Notes: generated by a model from the sequence alone, not told the origin. Counted from the first letter of the stretch, positions 7,694-16,780 are shown. The stretch is 64,000 bases of DNA from Candidatus Gastranaerophilales bacterium (GCA_944324285.1 CALUVR010000001.1:1-64000), one strand, 5' to 3'. Numbers and translations are program-made.

Positions 7694-8283
7694 TAGTGTG
7701 CAAATGGCACTAGTCTATTTTTATATGGGGCTTGTGCAGCCCCAAGCCCCGCACCGGATATTCTTTCTTTTTGTATCGCAACAAAAAGAAAGAATATCGG
7801 CTAAGAAAGAAAAACACGCTATATTACAGCGCTGCTTTGCAGCGCAAGACCGAATGGATGTCGTTAAATGCTGACGCATTTAACCTTTCAGCCTCACTAT
7901 CGCACTTCGTGCACGTTCGGCAACCGACCACAGGTTGGTCTAAATAAATCCCCCCTACCCCCCTTTACAAAGGGGGTAAAGTAAAAGCCTCCCTTGTAAG
8001 GAAGGTGGCGCAAAGCGCCGGAGGGTTTTCATGCGAGCGTGCGGCGTAGCCGCTATAGCGAGCACTAGAGGTTGAAGGCAAAGCCATCAACTACTTCCAT
8101 TTGATTTTGCGGCGCGCAGCGCCGCTGCTTCTTTGCGTGTTTTTCTTTTTCGGTTCACTTTTTCTTTTTGCGTCGCAATCAAAAAGAAAAAGTGAACATA
8201 TATTAACTAAAAGAATGATAGTACCTGGTTTGGGCTGCATAAGCCCCATATACAAGAATAGACTTGTGCCTCTTTTGCACTAG
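7694..8283. mobile_element. About 590-bp non-coding element with long imperfect inverted arms
   Basis: The left arm (from CTAGTGTGC at 7694 through GTCTATTTTTATATGGGGCT and a hairpin at 7757-7798 to AAAGAAAAACACGC near 7820) matches the reverse complement of the right arm (8283 back to about 8136) in order, roughly 130 bases each. Each arm carries its own hairpin: 17-bp stem at 7757-7798 and 18-bp stem at 8153-8197, both with loops containing TCGCAA. The middle holds repeat copy C and GC-rich hairpins such as GCGGCGC/GCGCCGC (8109-8125). No transposase. It fits a MITE-like or retained palindromic element. Confidence 0.6.
7988..8030 (+). repeat. Dispersed 43-bp palindromic repeat, copy C
   Basis: CCTCCCTTGTAAGGAAGG, then a central GGCGCAAAGCGCC hairpin, then GGAGGGTTTTC. 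Same family as copies A and B, here nested inside the 590-bp element. Confidence 0.75.
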
Positions 8284-8352
8284 CCTATTCTCTTAGTTGC
8301 ATAATTTTTTTTATCTGTTAATATAATAACTGAAATGGATACATTAATTACC

Positions 8353-8518
8353 TTACAATTGCATTTGCATCATCATATCAACCTGAAAAGGCTGTAGAAT
8401 TGATGCTGCGCAATTTTTAATATTTTTAGGTAATTCAATTCTTTGATAAACGGTCTTTTCAGGAGCCCCGTAATGCGCAAGAAGGTCTGAATACTTATGA
8501 AAGAATTGGAGAACACAA
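8353..8518 (-). other. Possible remnant of a minus-strand gene
   Basis: A minus-strand frame ending at 8353 reads like protein (HKYSDLLAHYGAPEKTVYQ, then IELPKNIKNCAASILQPF). The only available ATG lies inside the plus-strand gene that starts at 8519, and no ribosome-binding site is seen. It may be the 3' end of a lost gene. Function unknown, and chance coding is possible. Confidence 0.25.
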
Positions 8519-9796
8519 ATGACAGTTACAGGTATTATATCCGCTATAGGAAATAACAGCAGCATTTATCCGCTTTTGGTCAGAGATTGCGGAATTGAAG
8601 TTCCGACAAAAGTTTATTTAACATACAAAGAAAACGAAAATGATAAAAAAATACAAAAACTTGCAACAAGAGAAAGATTTATAGATGAATACATAGGTTC
8701 TGCAATCTGGCTCGGAGGAATTCCACTGGTTGAATATGTTGCAAATAAATTCATTAAGGCAAAAGGGTTTAACCCAAATATTAATCTAAAACTTTTAAAA
8801 GAAGAAGAATGCCAGGGACTTGAATACAATATTAAAAAATTTGAAAAATTGGCGCCTGAAGCTGTTGAAGATTTAAAGAAATTAACTGGCAGTATGGCGA
8901 AAAACACTTATAAAACACTTCTTGGCGCAAGATTTCTTGCTGCAACCCTTATTCCTATAGCCGTGATTGGTTTTATTCTTCCAAAAATGATTTTTGCATC
9001 TTCTGCGAAAAAAATCGCTGAAATGAAAAATCAAAATGAAAATAGAAGAACATCTCTTGAAATAGAAAGGAAGCAGCAAGAGAAAAAGACAAAAGAAACA
9101 ACATTTACCGGGAACTTAATGTCAACTTTAGCAAACTTTTCCACAAAAGAAAAAATGGAGGTGATTGACGGCGGCTACGCGCTAGGGCGCATTGTGACAG
9201 CGAGAAAAGGTCCTGACGGGAACCGTAATGAAGCAAAAGACATTGCATTTAAAATGGCAGGTATGATGTATTTGAATTACGTTGCGCCGCAGCAGATTGA
9301 AAAAGGGTTGAACTTTTTCTGTAAAAAAGTTTTCAAACTTAATACAAATCTTGACCCTCTCATGCTTGAGGACAAAGATTTTATAAACCAGATAAAAGAA
9401 GGGAAATTACAGCTTCCAAAATCAGACAGCGCAAAAGATTTACTTGATTTTGTCGACAACAATCCGAAAAGCTTGTTTGTAAAATATGCAGAAAAGTTTG
9501 AAAAAATTAAACTTCTGAAAAACGGAATACGCGACCCGAGAGCATACGTAAATATCAAAAAGCTTGCGGAATTCAAAAAAGACATAGAAGAATTTTCGAA
9601 AAATTCACTCTCTTCTAAATCTGTAAAAAGTTTTGCAAAACGCGCAAAAGGAGTCAAGACCTTCAATATTCTGGCAAACGTCGGCTTGAGCAGCTTCTTA
9701 TTGGCATATTGCCTTCCGAAAGCACAATTTGCATTCAGACGTCTTGTTACAGGCTCGGAACTCGAACCCGGAATTGTTAATGCAAATATGAAATAA
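8519..9796 (+). CDS. Conserved-looking membrane protein of unknown function (425 aa)
   Basis: Not recognised. Seen: a weak hydrophobic stretch near residues 60-80, a strong membrane segment at about 137-160 (LGARFLAATLIPIAVIGFIL), a charged region rich in K/E and Q (about 165-200), a long soluble middle, and a second membrane segment near the C-terminus (SSFLLAYCLPKAQFAFRR). A ribosome-binding site (TTGGAGAA) precedes the ATG. Two spaced membrane segments around a soluble domain suggest an inner-membrane protein. It is followed by a hairpin region and a terminator, so it appears to be a single-gene unit. Confidence 0.8.
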   Translation: MTVTGIISAIGNNSSIYPLLVRDCGIEVPTKVYLTYKENENDKKIQKLATRERFIDEYIGSAIWLGGIPLVEYVANKFIKAKGFNPNINLKLLKEEECQGLEYNIKKFEKLAPEAVEDLKKLTGSMAKNTYKTLLGARFLAATLIPIAVIGFILPKMIFASSAKKIAEMKNQNENRRTSLEIERKQQEKKTKETTFTGNLMSTLANFSTKEKMEVIDGGYALGRIVTARKGPDGNRNEAKDIAFKMAGMMYLNYVAPQQIEKGLNFFCKKVFKLNTNLDPLMLEDKDFINQIKEGKLQLPKSDSAKDLLDFVDNNPKSLFVKYAEKFEKIKLLKNGIRDPRAYVNIKKLAEFKKDIEEFSKNSLSSKSVKSFAKRAKGVKTFNILANVGLSSFLLAYCLPKAQFAFRRLVTGSELEPGIVNANMK

Positions 9797-9842
9797 TTTA
9801 AATTGACCTGAGGGGAATAAGTATAATCACTTAATCACTAAT

Positions 9843-9918
9843 ACCCTATTGATTTTATTTTCTCAACACGCTCCCGCACATGCTCCCGCTATCGTTTCGA
9901 AAACAAAACCAATAGGGT
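9843..9918. repeat. Inverted repeat, about 20-base arms
   Basis: ACCCTATTGATTTTATTTTC (9843-9862) pairs with the reverse complement of GAAAACAAAACCAATAGGGT (9899-9918), with two differences. The C-rich loop contains the direct repeat GCTCCCGC twice. It lies between the membrane protein stop and the terminator at 9939. Confidence 0.65.
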
Positions 9919-9938
9919 TATTTCTCCACGGAACACAT

Positions 9939-9975
9939 AAAAAGAGCAGAGAAAAAATCTCCGCTCCTTTTTATT
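9939..9975. terminator. Bidirectional terminator between convergent genes
   Basis: AAAAAG plus GAGCAGAGA pairs with TCTCCGCTC plus CTTTTT across a short A-rich loop, with one internal mismatch. It serves the plus-strand gene ending at 9796 and the minus-strand gene ending at 9995. Confidence 0.75.
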
Positions 9976-9994
9976 TAATAATACTAAATATGTC

Positions 9995-10627
9995 TTAAGC
10001 TAAAACGAGTTCTTTTTCTTCACTCATTACTCTGTCACCGAGAATAGTATTTTTAATCTCAGCCAGATCCTGCTGCATTAATCTTCTCGGAGAACCTTCT
10101 TCCATAGAACGGTTTCTGAGTAAGTATGACGGATGGAAAATCGTTATAGCTTTATATTCCACACCGTCAACCGTTACAGTCATCCATTTGCCGCGAACTT
10201 TTGATATAGTTTGTTTTTTATCAAGTTCTACAAAAGATTTTAATGCTGTAGCGCCGCAAAGAACAATTGCTTCTGGTTTAATAATATCAATCTGTGCATC
10301 TAAAAATTTGCGGCATGCTGATTTCTCTTCATCAGTCGGAACTCGGTTTTCTGGCGGTCTGCATTTTACGGTATTTATCATATAAATATCATCTTCTCTT
10401 GAAATCCCGGCTTCTGCGAGAAATTCATTCATTAACTGACCGGCTCTTCCAACGAACGGAATTCCCATTTCATCTTCGACTTCTCCCGGAGCTTCCCCGA
10501 TAAAAACTATTTTTGCAGTAGACGGATTACCGTCAGAAAATACTACGTTATTTCTGGTTTTTGCAAGCGGACAAGCCTTGCAGCTTTCACACTTCTGTCT
10601 TACAATCTCCAGGCACTGACTCTTCAT
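9995..10627 (-). CDS. Uracil-DNA glycosylase, family 4 (Fe-S)
   Basis: Removes uracil from DNA in base-excision repair. Seen from the preferred start: cysteines C13/C16/C19 in CESCKACPL, GEAPGEVEDEMGIPFVGRAG (about 45-64), INTVKCRPPENR with a second cysteine, SACRKF, and the catalytic-loop HPSYLLRN. Cysteine spacing fits the 4Fe-4S type-4 enzymes. The longest frame begins at 10672, but the ATG at 10627 has a strong ribosome-binding site (GAGGAGAG), giving 210 aa, the usual length. That site lies inside the end of the symporter gene, which it overlaps by 41 bases, suggesting translational coupling. Confidence 0.93.
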   Translation of the reverse strand: MKSQCLEIVRQKCESCKACPLAKTRNNVVFSDGNPSTAKIVFIGEAPGEVEDEMGIPFVGRAGQLMNEFLAEAGISREDDIYMINTVKCRPPENRVPTDEEKSACRKFLDAQIDIIKPEAIVLCGATALKSFVELDKKQTISKVRGKWMTVTVDGVEYKAITIFHPSYLLRNRSMEEGSPRRLMQQDLAEIKNTILGDRVMSEEKELVLA

Positions 10628-12107
10628 TTTTTCTCTCCTCTTTTTCCTTATTGTTTTTAAATAAGCCAACATTATATTTTTTACAATAGCGCTTCAATTC
10701 CTTCATAACAACATCCGAAAGTATGAAAACCGCTATCAAATTCGGAACCGCCAAAAACAGAGTAAACGCATCAGAAAGATTTATTATACTTTTAAAGTTC
10801 ATGGCTGAACCGATTACTATGAATATACAATATATAACCTGAAAAGTCCTCGTTGTCAATTTTGTATCACCGAAGAGGAAGTTCCAGCCCTTAATTCCGT
10901 AGTATGAGCCGCAGAGCATTGTAGATAAAACGAAGCAGCTTGCCATAAAAGTTAACAATATCGGAAAGAACGGACAAACCGTCCCGAATGCTTTTGATGT
11001 TAATTCAATACCGGCAAGTCCTGTGTTTTGCAGATAAACTCCGCTCACAACAATGACAAAAGCTGTTGCAGAGCCTACGATTACCGTATCGACAAACGGC
11101 TGGAGCATGGCAATAAACGCCTGTGCAACAGGCCTGCTTGTTTTAACTGCAGAAAAGGCAATAGGTGCCGTTCCAAGACCCGCTTCATTAGCAAACATCG
11201 CACGGCGGAAGCCCCAGAGCATGCATGCAAACATGCCGCCTTCCATAGCGCGAGGCTTAAAGGCTTCCGTTATAATTACATGAATTGTATGCGGGAGATG
11301 GTGAATATTCATCAAACAAACAACAAAGGCTGATGCAACATATAATGTGCACATCACTGGCGTAACTTTTGAGGTAAACTTTCCGATAGCCTTAATCCCG
11401 CCGATTATCGTAAAATATGTAATTACAGCAACGATTAAACCCAAAAGCCAGCTTTGATTTGCAAAGAAACTTTTGTCACCTCCTGTCACTTCCGTAATCT
11501 GGGTTGTCATGGCATTTATCTGGAATAAATTCCATCCGCCGATCATTGCAAAAATACAGCACACCGCATAGATTTTTGCAAGATAGGGTGAAAATTTGCC
11601 AAGAAGTTTATGATTTTTTAAACCTGCTTCAATATAATACATCGGACCGCCCGCAACAGTTCCGTCTTTATTTATTTTACGGAATTTCAGCCCGAGAAGC
11701 ACCTCAGCGAATTTCAGCGCCATTGAGAAAAATCCTGCAATAATCATCCAGAAAATTACCCCAGGTCCGCCGACAGATACAGCAGCCGCTGATCCTGCAA
11801 CGTTACCTATACCGGCAGATGCGGAGATTGTTGCCGTAAGCGCCTGAAAAGATGAAACTTCTCCTTTTTTCTTTTTTACTATAATATCTTTATGCTCATA
11901 GTTTTTGGTAATAAGTTTAAGCGCGTGTTTAAATCCCCATACGCCAATGAACCTTGTACGAATAGTAAAATAGATTGCGGCAGTCATCAAAAGCGCAACA
12001 AGAAATTCCACCCTGACACCATGAATCGTCACGTGGCTGAATATTATCCCTGAAATTTTGTCGGCTATCGGTGATAAAAAGCTATCTATTGCACTATCTA
12101 AATTCAT
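10587..12107 (-). CDS. Sodium:alanine symporter, AgcS family
   Basis: Inner-membrane transporter that moves alanine or glycine with Na+. Seen: about eleven hydrophobic segments, the family stretches FQALTATISASAGIGNVAGS and AGGPMYYIEAGL, and RRAMFANEAGLGTAPIA. The open frame extends to 12248, but that would overlap the TPR gene and add a positively charged, non-family N-terminus. MNLDSAIDSFLSPIADK at 12107 matches the family start and leaves 506 aa. The C-terminal tail is rich in K and E and overlaps the UDG start. Substrate specificity is inferred from family only. Confidence 0.9.
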   Translation of the reverse strand: MNLDSAIDSFLSPIADKISGIIFSHVTIHGVRVEFLVALLMTAAIYFTIRTRFIGVWGFKHALKLITKNYEHKDIIVKKKKGEVSSFQALTATISASAGIGNVAGSAAAVSVGGPGVIFWMIIAGFFSMALKFAEVLLGLKFRKINKDGTVAGGPMYYIEAGLKNHKLLGKFSPYLAKIYAVCCIFAMIGGWNLFQINAMTTQITEVTGGDKSFFANQSWLLGLIVAVITYFTIIGGIKAIGKFTSKVTPVMCTLYVASAFVVCLMNIHHLPHTIHVIITEAFKPRAMEGGMFACMLWGFRRAMFANEAGLGTAPIAFSAVKTSRPVAQAFIAMLQPFVDTVIVGSATAFVIVVSGVYLQNTGLAGIELTSKAFGTVCPFFPILLTFMASCFVLSTMLCGSYYGIKGWNFLFGDTKLTTRTFQVIYCIFIVIGSAMNFKSIINLSDAFTLFLAVPNLIAVFILSDVVMKELKRYCKKYNVGLFKNNKEKEERKNEESVPGDCKTEV

Positions 12108-12165
12108 CACAAATAGTTTATCATAAACAATAATATTGTAAAATTTATGAAATTTGGAAATTATC

Positions 12166-13098
12166 TTATATTGTGTCAGAAATTTCTTCAAGTTCATGTA
12201 AAATCTGTTTTTGTGAAACAGAAAGTTTGTCAGCGTACTGCATCGCAAGGTTTAACTCTTTCCTGCAGTCGTCGAGGTTGCCGATTTTTTTGTCAATTTG
12301 CGCTTCAAGGTAATATAAATCTCCTGTGTCAGGGAATTCCGCGATTGCACGTTCTGTAATTTCGCGTGCACCTTCAAATTCGCCCTGTGCAGCCATAATT
12401 TTTATGTAATTTATATAAGCTTCCAGATCTTTCGGGTTGTATTTTAGCGATTCTTCAAGCATAAGGACGGCATCTTCGTACTGCCCGTTTTCAAAATTAA
12501 TTACAGCAAGGTTATAATATGCCCAGCTGTAATCAGGCGAAATCTCAAGCACTTTTTTAAATTCTTCCGCAGCTGCAGATGGATCCTCCATATCTTTCAA
12601 GATATTTCCCAGATAAAAATGGGCGTACAAGTCCTCCGGATTTAAATCTATTGTGCTTTGAAAATTCATCATAGCGTTAACGTTGTCCCCTTTTTTCAGG
12701 AAGCAGATACCTAAATTAAAATATGAATTGGAATCGTTGGTGTCTTTTTCCAGAACCTTTTCAAAACACTTTATCCCTTCATCGTATTCTTTCAATTCAG
12801 TATAAACAAGCCCCAGATTGTAAAAAGCATCAGTATCTTCAGGCGCGAGTTCAGTTGATTTTAAGTATGCATCTTTTGCTTTGTCAAATTTTTTTAATTT
12901 TTCATAGGTAATTCCGATGTTATAAAAGAGTTTTGCGTCATCGGAAAAATATTGTGTTAGCCATATAAAATGCTGCAGCGCTTCTTTTGTGAAACCGTTA
13001 TCAAGCAGTAAAACCGCAAGTTCTCGCCGCGCCTGAAAATTTTCGCTGTCATTCTGCAGTATTTCTTGTAATTCCTGAATTTTATCCAAGTTTGCCAT
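12166..13098 (-). CDS. Tetratricopeptide-repeat protein
   Basis: 310 aa made almost entirely of about eight 34-residue TPR units, with the usual pattern (for example AFYNLGLVYTELKEYDEGIK and SYFNLGICFLKKGDNVNAMM). No signal peptide or membrane segment. TPR arrays bind other proteins; the partner is unknown. The preceding symporter gene starts 59 bases downstream on the same strand, so they may be co-transcribed. Confidence 0.9.
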   Translation of the reverse strand: MANLDKIQELQEILQNDSENFQARRELAVLLLDNGFTKEALQHFIWLTQYFSDDAKLFYNIGITYEKLKKFDKAKDAYLKSTELAPEDTDAFYNLGLVYTELKEYDEGIKCFEKVLEKDTNDSNSYFNLGICFLKKGDNVNAMMNFQSTIDLNPEDLYAHFYLGNILKDMEDPSAAAEEFKKVLEISPDYSWAYYNLAVINFENGQYEDAVLMLEESLKYNPKDLEAYINYIKIMAAQGEFEGAREITERAIAEFPDTGDLYYLEAQIDKKIGNLDDCRKELNLAMQYADKLSVSQKQILHELEEISDTI

Positions 13099-13193
13099 AA
13101 AGAAATAATATCAATTTCCTTAATATATGGCAAGGTTATTGCATTTATTTTATATTTATTTAGAATATTAATAACACCATGGAGGGCTTTAAT

Positions 13194-13868
13194 ATGAAAT
13201 TAAAACTATTTGCTATAATTTTATCAATTTTTGTATTTACGCAGTGTGCATTTGCAGCTCCTTTTAATGCGAAAGCAAAAACCAAAAGAATTCCGGCGGG
13301 AACAAAATTCCAGCTGCAAATGTTAAACTCAATCAGTACAGTAAATTCTGAAGGAAAAGATTTTTCGGCAATCTTGATAACTGACCAGACTGCGGATTCT
13401 GATGTTATTCTTCCTTCGGGTTCTCTGGTTCGTGGAAGTGTGAGAGAAATTATTCCTGCAAAAAGGATGTCAAAGGGAGCAATTTTGTATCTTGATTTCG
13501 ACCACGTAGTGACGCCTACCGGCAGACAGCTTCCGCTTTCTTTGAATATTGTGGGAAGAACTGATATGACTTATGACGGCGGCATAACGACAACTAAAGG
13601 CTGGGGAGATGCGGTAAAATTAAACTGGGATAAAACCGTTGAAATTACAAAAAATGCAACAGAATGGGGTAATGATATTGTAAACGACGGTGCCGCAAAA
13701 TACGTCACGGTTCCATTGAGTGCAGTTGGCGGCGCGATTGGAGGCGGTGTTTATTTTGTTGTAGATAGTATTGCTGATTTAATACGAAAAGGTGCAGATG
13801 TAAATATATTCGCAAATGATGTTCTGAATGTTATTCTGGTCGAACCTGTTGATGTACCGGTTTTGTAA
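13194..13868 (+). CDS. Exported protein of unknown function
   Basis: Seen: a clear Sec signal peptide (MKLKLFAIILSIFVF, cleavage probably after CAFA), then a 200-residue domain beginning KRIPAGTKFQLQML. The stretch SDVILPSGSLVRGSVREI resembles beta-rich domains that carry a value through PxGS turns, as in TrbI/VirB10-like C-terminal domains, but similarity is weak. The start at 13194 is preferred over 13179 because GGAGGG sits seven bases upstream and the signal peptide begins there. It ends about 17 bases before a convergent gene. Confidence 0.8.
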   Translation: MKLKLFAIILSIFVFTQCAFAAPFNAKAKTKRIPAGTKFQLQMLNSISTVNSEGKDFSAILITDQTADSDVILPSGSLVRGSVREIIPAKRMSKGAILYLDFDHVVTPTGRQLPLSLNIVGRTDMTYDGGITTTKGWGDAVKLNWDKTVEITKNATEWGNDIVNDGAAKYVTVPLSAVGGAIGGGVYFVVDSIADLIRKGADVNIFANDVLNVILVEPVDVPVL

Positions 13869-13884
13869 TTCAGTATTCTATTTA

Positions 13885-15495
13885 TTATGAAAATGCCTTG
13901 AATGTACGTTCAACGTTCTTTTCAATCGTGCCTTTGATTGAATCGAATTCCGTCTGCAGAGCATTGTGTTCGGTATCAAGAAGTTTCATCTGGTTGTCGT
14001 ATTCTTTATCTTTTGCCTGAATTTCTCTCATTTGCTGTTCATAGCGAACTTCTGCTTTTGTTGCGGCGGTTTCGTCTTTTTGTTCTGTAATATCACCAAT
14101 TGAAGTATAAATTGTAGAAACCCATTGAACATCGGTTAAGCCGTCACCTTCTATATCAGGGGAAGAAAATTCAACTTTTTCAAGTGTAATAACACCATGT
14201 TCAAGTGCGAATTGAAGCCATTCAGGACTATTCATTAATCCGTCTTCTAAAATCGCATAGTTTTCATTGACCTTTGAATCTGAAATCCAACCGTCAAAAT
14301 TTTCATCATACTTATCAAGGTTCATATAACCTGATTTATAATCGCTTTCACCATTCATTCTATGCCAAAGGTTGACATACCATTGGCCTCTATCGCTATC
14401 TTCAATTTGCCGAACTTTTTTAGAAATATATGGTTCTACTTCAGGTTGATTAGGCTTTTGTGCTTCCCAGGCAGCAACATCACCATCATATTCTTCTTGT
14501 TTAAATTCTCTTTTTTCGCTTAGTCCAAACTTTAAATCATAGAAAACCAGATGCTTTGCTCTATCCATAATAGCATCATATTCAGGATCCCCAGGTGCAA
14601 GAGCACCCTTTGAATTATACAATTCTTGTGAATCCCACAGTAAATCTACAACCTTTTGTGTTACAGACATTGTACCGTCACAATTTTGATGATATTCATT
14701 TTCAGACTGACCGCAGCAATTTTTACCAGCAAGTTCAGCCCTAATTTCAGCCATTGTTTGAGCATTACCGTTTACACCACCGCTACCGCCGGTAGTCCAC
14801 CAGTGATAAAACGGCTGACTTGGACCGTCAGAAATAGTAAATGTATGCTGACCATCAGATGTTGTATATTCTCCTATATCAAGCAAATGACTCAAGACAT
14901 CGCCAAGGTGAAATAACCCGTCGGAATCATTCATAACAGATGACCAGCATCCGGAATCGGTACCGCTTACGAATTTTTCATATAAATCAGACGAAGTTGA
15001 AACAGTTGTTTCCCAATAATCATCAGGATTTGGTTCTTTTGCTTTCCACTCTTGATATTTGGCATTGTATTCATCCCACTCAACATCGTATGCCGGGTTT
15101 TTAACTTGCACAACTTTACCCTCATCAAGAGATCCTAAAAGACCATATTTATCAAGGAATTCTTCCAAATTATCACTTTCCTCAAAGTTTTTGCCGTCAA
15201 GTTCGCTTACAAGTATCTGTCCTGCAGCATTCACAAGCCCGTACTGGTTTTTCAACGGTCCATAGGTCGAGAGCGCATATCCTGTTAATCTCTGATATGA
15301 AATATTCCCGTTTGCATCATAAGTTGAATACATCAATTGAGTTTCATTCAATGCATTTATATATTCTTCTCCAACCTTCTCTGTCTGGTCTGCAAGACGT
15401 ATTTTGGCATTGGAAATATGCATGGTTCTCAATTCGTTGTGATTGAGCCGTGCAGTAATTGATAATAATCTAGCCTGTCCTGCTGCCATTCCCAT
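13885..15495 (-). CDS. Large protein with conserved-looking N- and C-terminal helices (536 aa), possibly secreted
   Basis: Not assigned. It opens MGMAAGQARLLSITARLNHN, followed by AKIRLADQTEKVGEEYINAL. It closes with a coiled-coil-like stretch (about 478-536), DTEHNALQTEFDSIKGTIEK followed by NVERTFKAFS. From memory this head-and-tail pair recurs in many proteins of Gastranaerophilales with different middles, and the arrangement recalls flagellar hook/rod or needle-type proteins that pack through terminal helices. There is no Sec signal. The middle region (about 110-450) is acidic and rich in Y, W and D. Inference: exported, surface or appendage-related protein. Confidence 0.75.
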   Translation of the reverse strand: MGMAAGQARLLSITARLNHNELRTMHISNAKIRLADQTEKVGEEYINALNETQLMYSTYDANGNISYQRLTGYALSTYGPLKNQYGLVNAAGQILVSELDGKNFEESDNLEEFLDKYGLLGSLDEGKVVQVKNPAYDVEWDEYNAKYQEWKAKEPNPDDYWETTVSTSSDLYEKFVSGTDSGCWSSVMNDSDGLFHLGDVLSHLLDIGEYTTSDGQHTFTISDGPSQPFYHWWTTGGSGGVNGNAQTMAEIRAELAGKNCCGQSENEYHQNCDGTMSVTQKVVDLLWDSQELYNSKGALAPGDPEYDAIMDRAKHLVFYDLKFGLSEKREFKQEEYDGDVAAWEAQKPNQPEVEPYISKKVRQIEDSDRGQWYVNLWHRMNGESDYKSGYMNLDKYDENFDGWISDSKVNENYAILEDGLMNSPEWLQFALEHGVITLEKVEFSSPDIEGDGLTDVQWVSTIYTSIGDITEQKDETAATKAEVRYEQQMREIQAKDKEYDNQMKLLDTEHNALQTEFDSIKGTIEKNVERTFKAFS

Positions 15496-15618
15496 AGTAA
15501 ACGTTTTCCTTATTGTTGTTCTATTATATCTACGGAATTTTTCGGCATAATCTTAATAATATCGTGAAAATTGTTACAATATTTTACAATTTTTATGCGG
15601 TTATGTTAAGATTTGTAT

Positions 15619-16209
15619 ATGAAACTATGTTTATTTCAGGGAACTTTTAATCCTATTCATAACGCACATATTCAGGTCGCTGAATTTGTTGTGAAAAATT
15701 CTATATGCGACAGGGTGGTCTTTATCCCTGCATACGACCCGCCCCATAAGGCAAGCGGCGGCTGCAGCGCTGAGGATAGGCTTAATATGGTTAAACTCGC
15801 TCTAGAAAACCGACCGGAATTTTCTGTTTCGGACATTGAATTCCGGCGGCAGGGAAAATCTTATACGTACCTTACAATATGCGACATCTATAAACACCAT
15901 AAGATAGACGGTAAAATTAAATTCCTTATAGGGACTGATGCCTTTGAAAAAATAGAAAAATGGTATGAAGCCGATAAGCTTAAAGAACTTGTTGATTTTG
16001 TGGTATTTATAAGAGAAAATAAATTTGACCGGGAAAGGTTTGATTACCTGCGCGACAAAGGTTACAGGTTTGAATTTATGCCGCTTGAATTCCTTGATAT
16101 TTCATCAACGGAAATAAGAGAAAAAATAAAGCGGGGAGAAAACATAAAAGGACTTGTACCGGAAAAAACAGAGGAATATATAAAAAAACATGATTTATAC
16201 AAAAATTAG
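15619..16209 (+). CDS. nadD: Nicotinate-nucleotide adenylyltransferase
   Basis: Adds AMP to nicotinate mononucleotide in NAD synthesis. Seen: GTFNPIHNAHI, the nucleotidyltransferase (H/T)xGH-type motif region at residues 8-18, FIPAYDPPHK, LIGTDAFEKIEKWYEAD, and the C-terminal DISSTEIREKI. The ATG at 15619 is preferred to the TTG at 15613 because the protein begins KLCLFQGTFNP at the expected point. It overlaps yqeK by 20 bases, the usual gene pair. Confidence 0.95.
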   Translation: MKLCLFQGTFNPIHNAHIQVAEFVVKNSICDRVVFIPAYDPPHKASGGCSAEDRLNMVKLALENRPEFSVSDIEFRRQGKSYTYLTICDIYKHHKIDGKIKFLIGTDAFEKIEKWYEADKLKELVDFVVFIRENKFDRERFDYLRDKGYRFEFMPLEFLDISSTEIREKIKRGENIKGLVPEKTEEYIKKHDLYKN

Positions 16210-16780
16210 TGAAACAGAGATAAAAGAATGGTTAAAAAATAATCTGACAGAGGAAAGATACTCACACTCCCTCGGAACCGCAGAGTGCGCAAAGGAACTT
16301 GCCCGTCAATTCGGGCTTGATGAAGAAAAAGCCTACACGGCAGGACTGCTTCACGACTGTGCAAAATGCTTTACAAACGAAAAACTTCTTGAAATTATTC
16401 ACGATAACCTTGATGTACACCAAGAAGAAATGCTGAATTATAAAACCCTTCACGCACCTGTCAGTGCCTTTTACGCACAAAAACAGTTCGGAGTTGACGA
16501 TTACGAAATTCTGTCAGCAATCCGCTGGCATACTCTCGGCAAACTTGATATGAGTGATTTTGAAAAAATAATCTTCCTCGCCGATAAAATTGAACCTAAT
16601 ACCAGAGATAAAGAATATTCAGCAATCATCAGAAGTTACCTCTCAGAAGATAACGGATTGAATAAAGCTCTTTTAAAATGTTACAAAGAAACAATTAAGA
16701 GTCTTGTCAAAAGGGACCTGAAAATCTGCCTTTTGACAATTGAAATTTATAACAAACTTGAAGATTTGGTAAATGTTTAG
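16190..16780 (+). CDS. yqeK: HD-domain diadenosine tetraphosphatase (YqeK)
   Basis: Symmetrically hydrolyses Ap4A to ADP. Seen: RYSHSLGTAECAKELA, the HD pair in LLHDCAKCF, AIRWHTLGKLDMSDFEKIIF and LADKIEPNTRD, in the order found in YqeK. 196 aa, normal length. It overlaps the end of nadD, so translation is probably coupled. The often-following rsfS is absent; the next gene is the large acidic protein at 16845. Confidence 0.93.
   Translation: MIYTKISETEIKEWLKNNLTEERYSHSLGTAECAKELARQFGLDEEKAYTAGLLHDCAKCFTNEKLLEIIHDNLDVHQEEMLNYKTLHAPVSAFYAQKQFGVDDYEILSAIRWHTLGKLDMSDFEKIIFLADKIEPNTRDKEYSAIIRSYLSEDNGLNKALLKCYKETIKSLVKRDLKICLLTIEIYNKLEDLVNV

Noticed and set aside
7732-7947. Plus-strand open frame of 71 codons
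   Set aside because: Lies within the arm and middle of the 590-bp palindromic element; composition follows the repeat and there is no ribosome-binding site.
8101-8283. Plus-strand open frame of 60 codons
   Set aside because: Covers the right arm and hairpins of the same element; its start is not supported.
12108-12248. Extended start of the Na+/alanine symporter
   Set aside because: Would overlap the TPR gene and add residues unlike the family.
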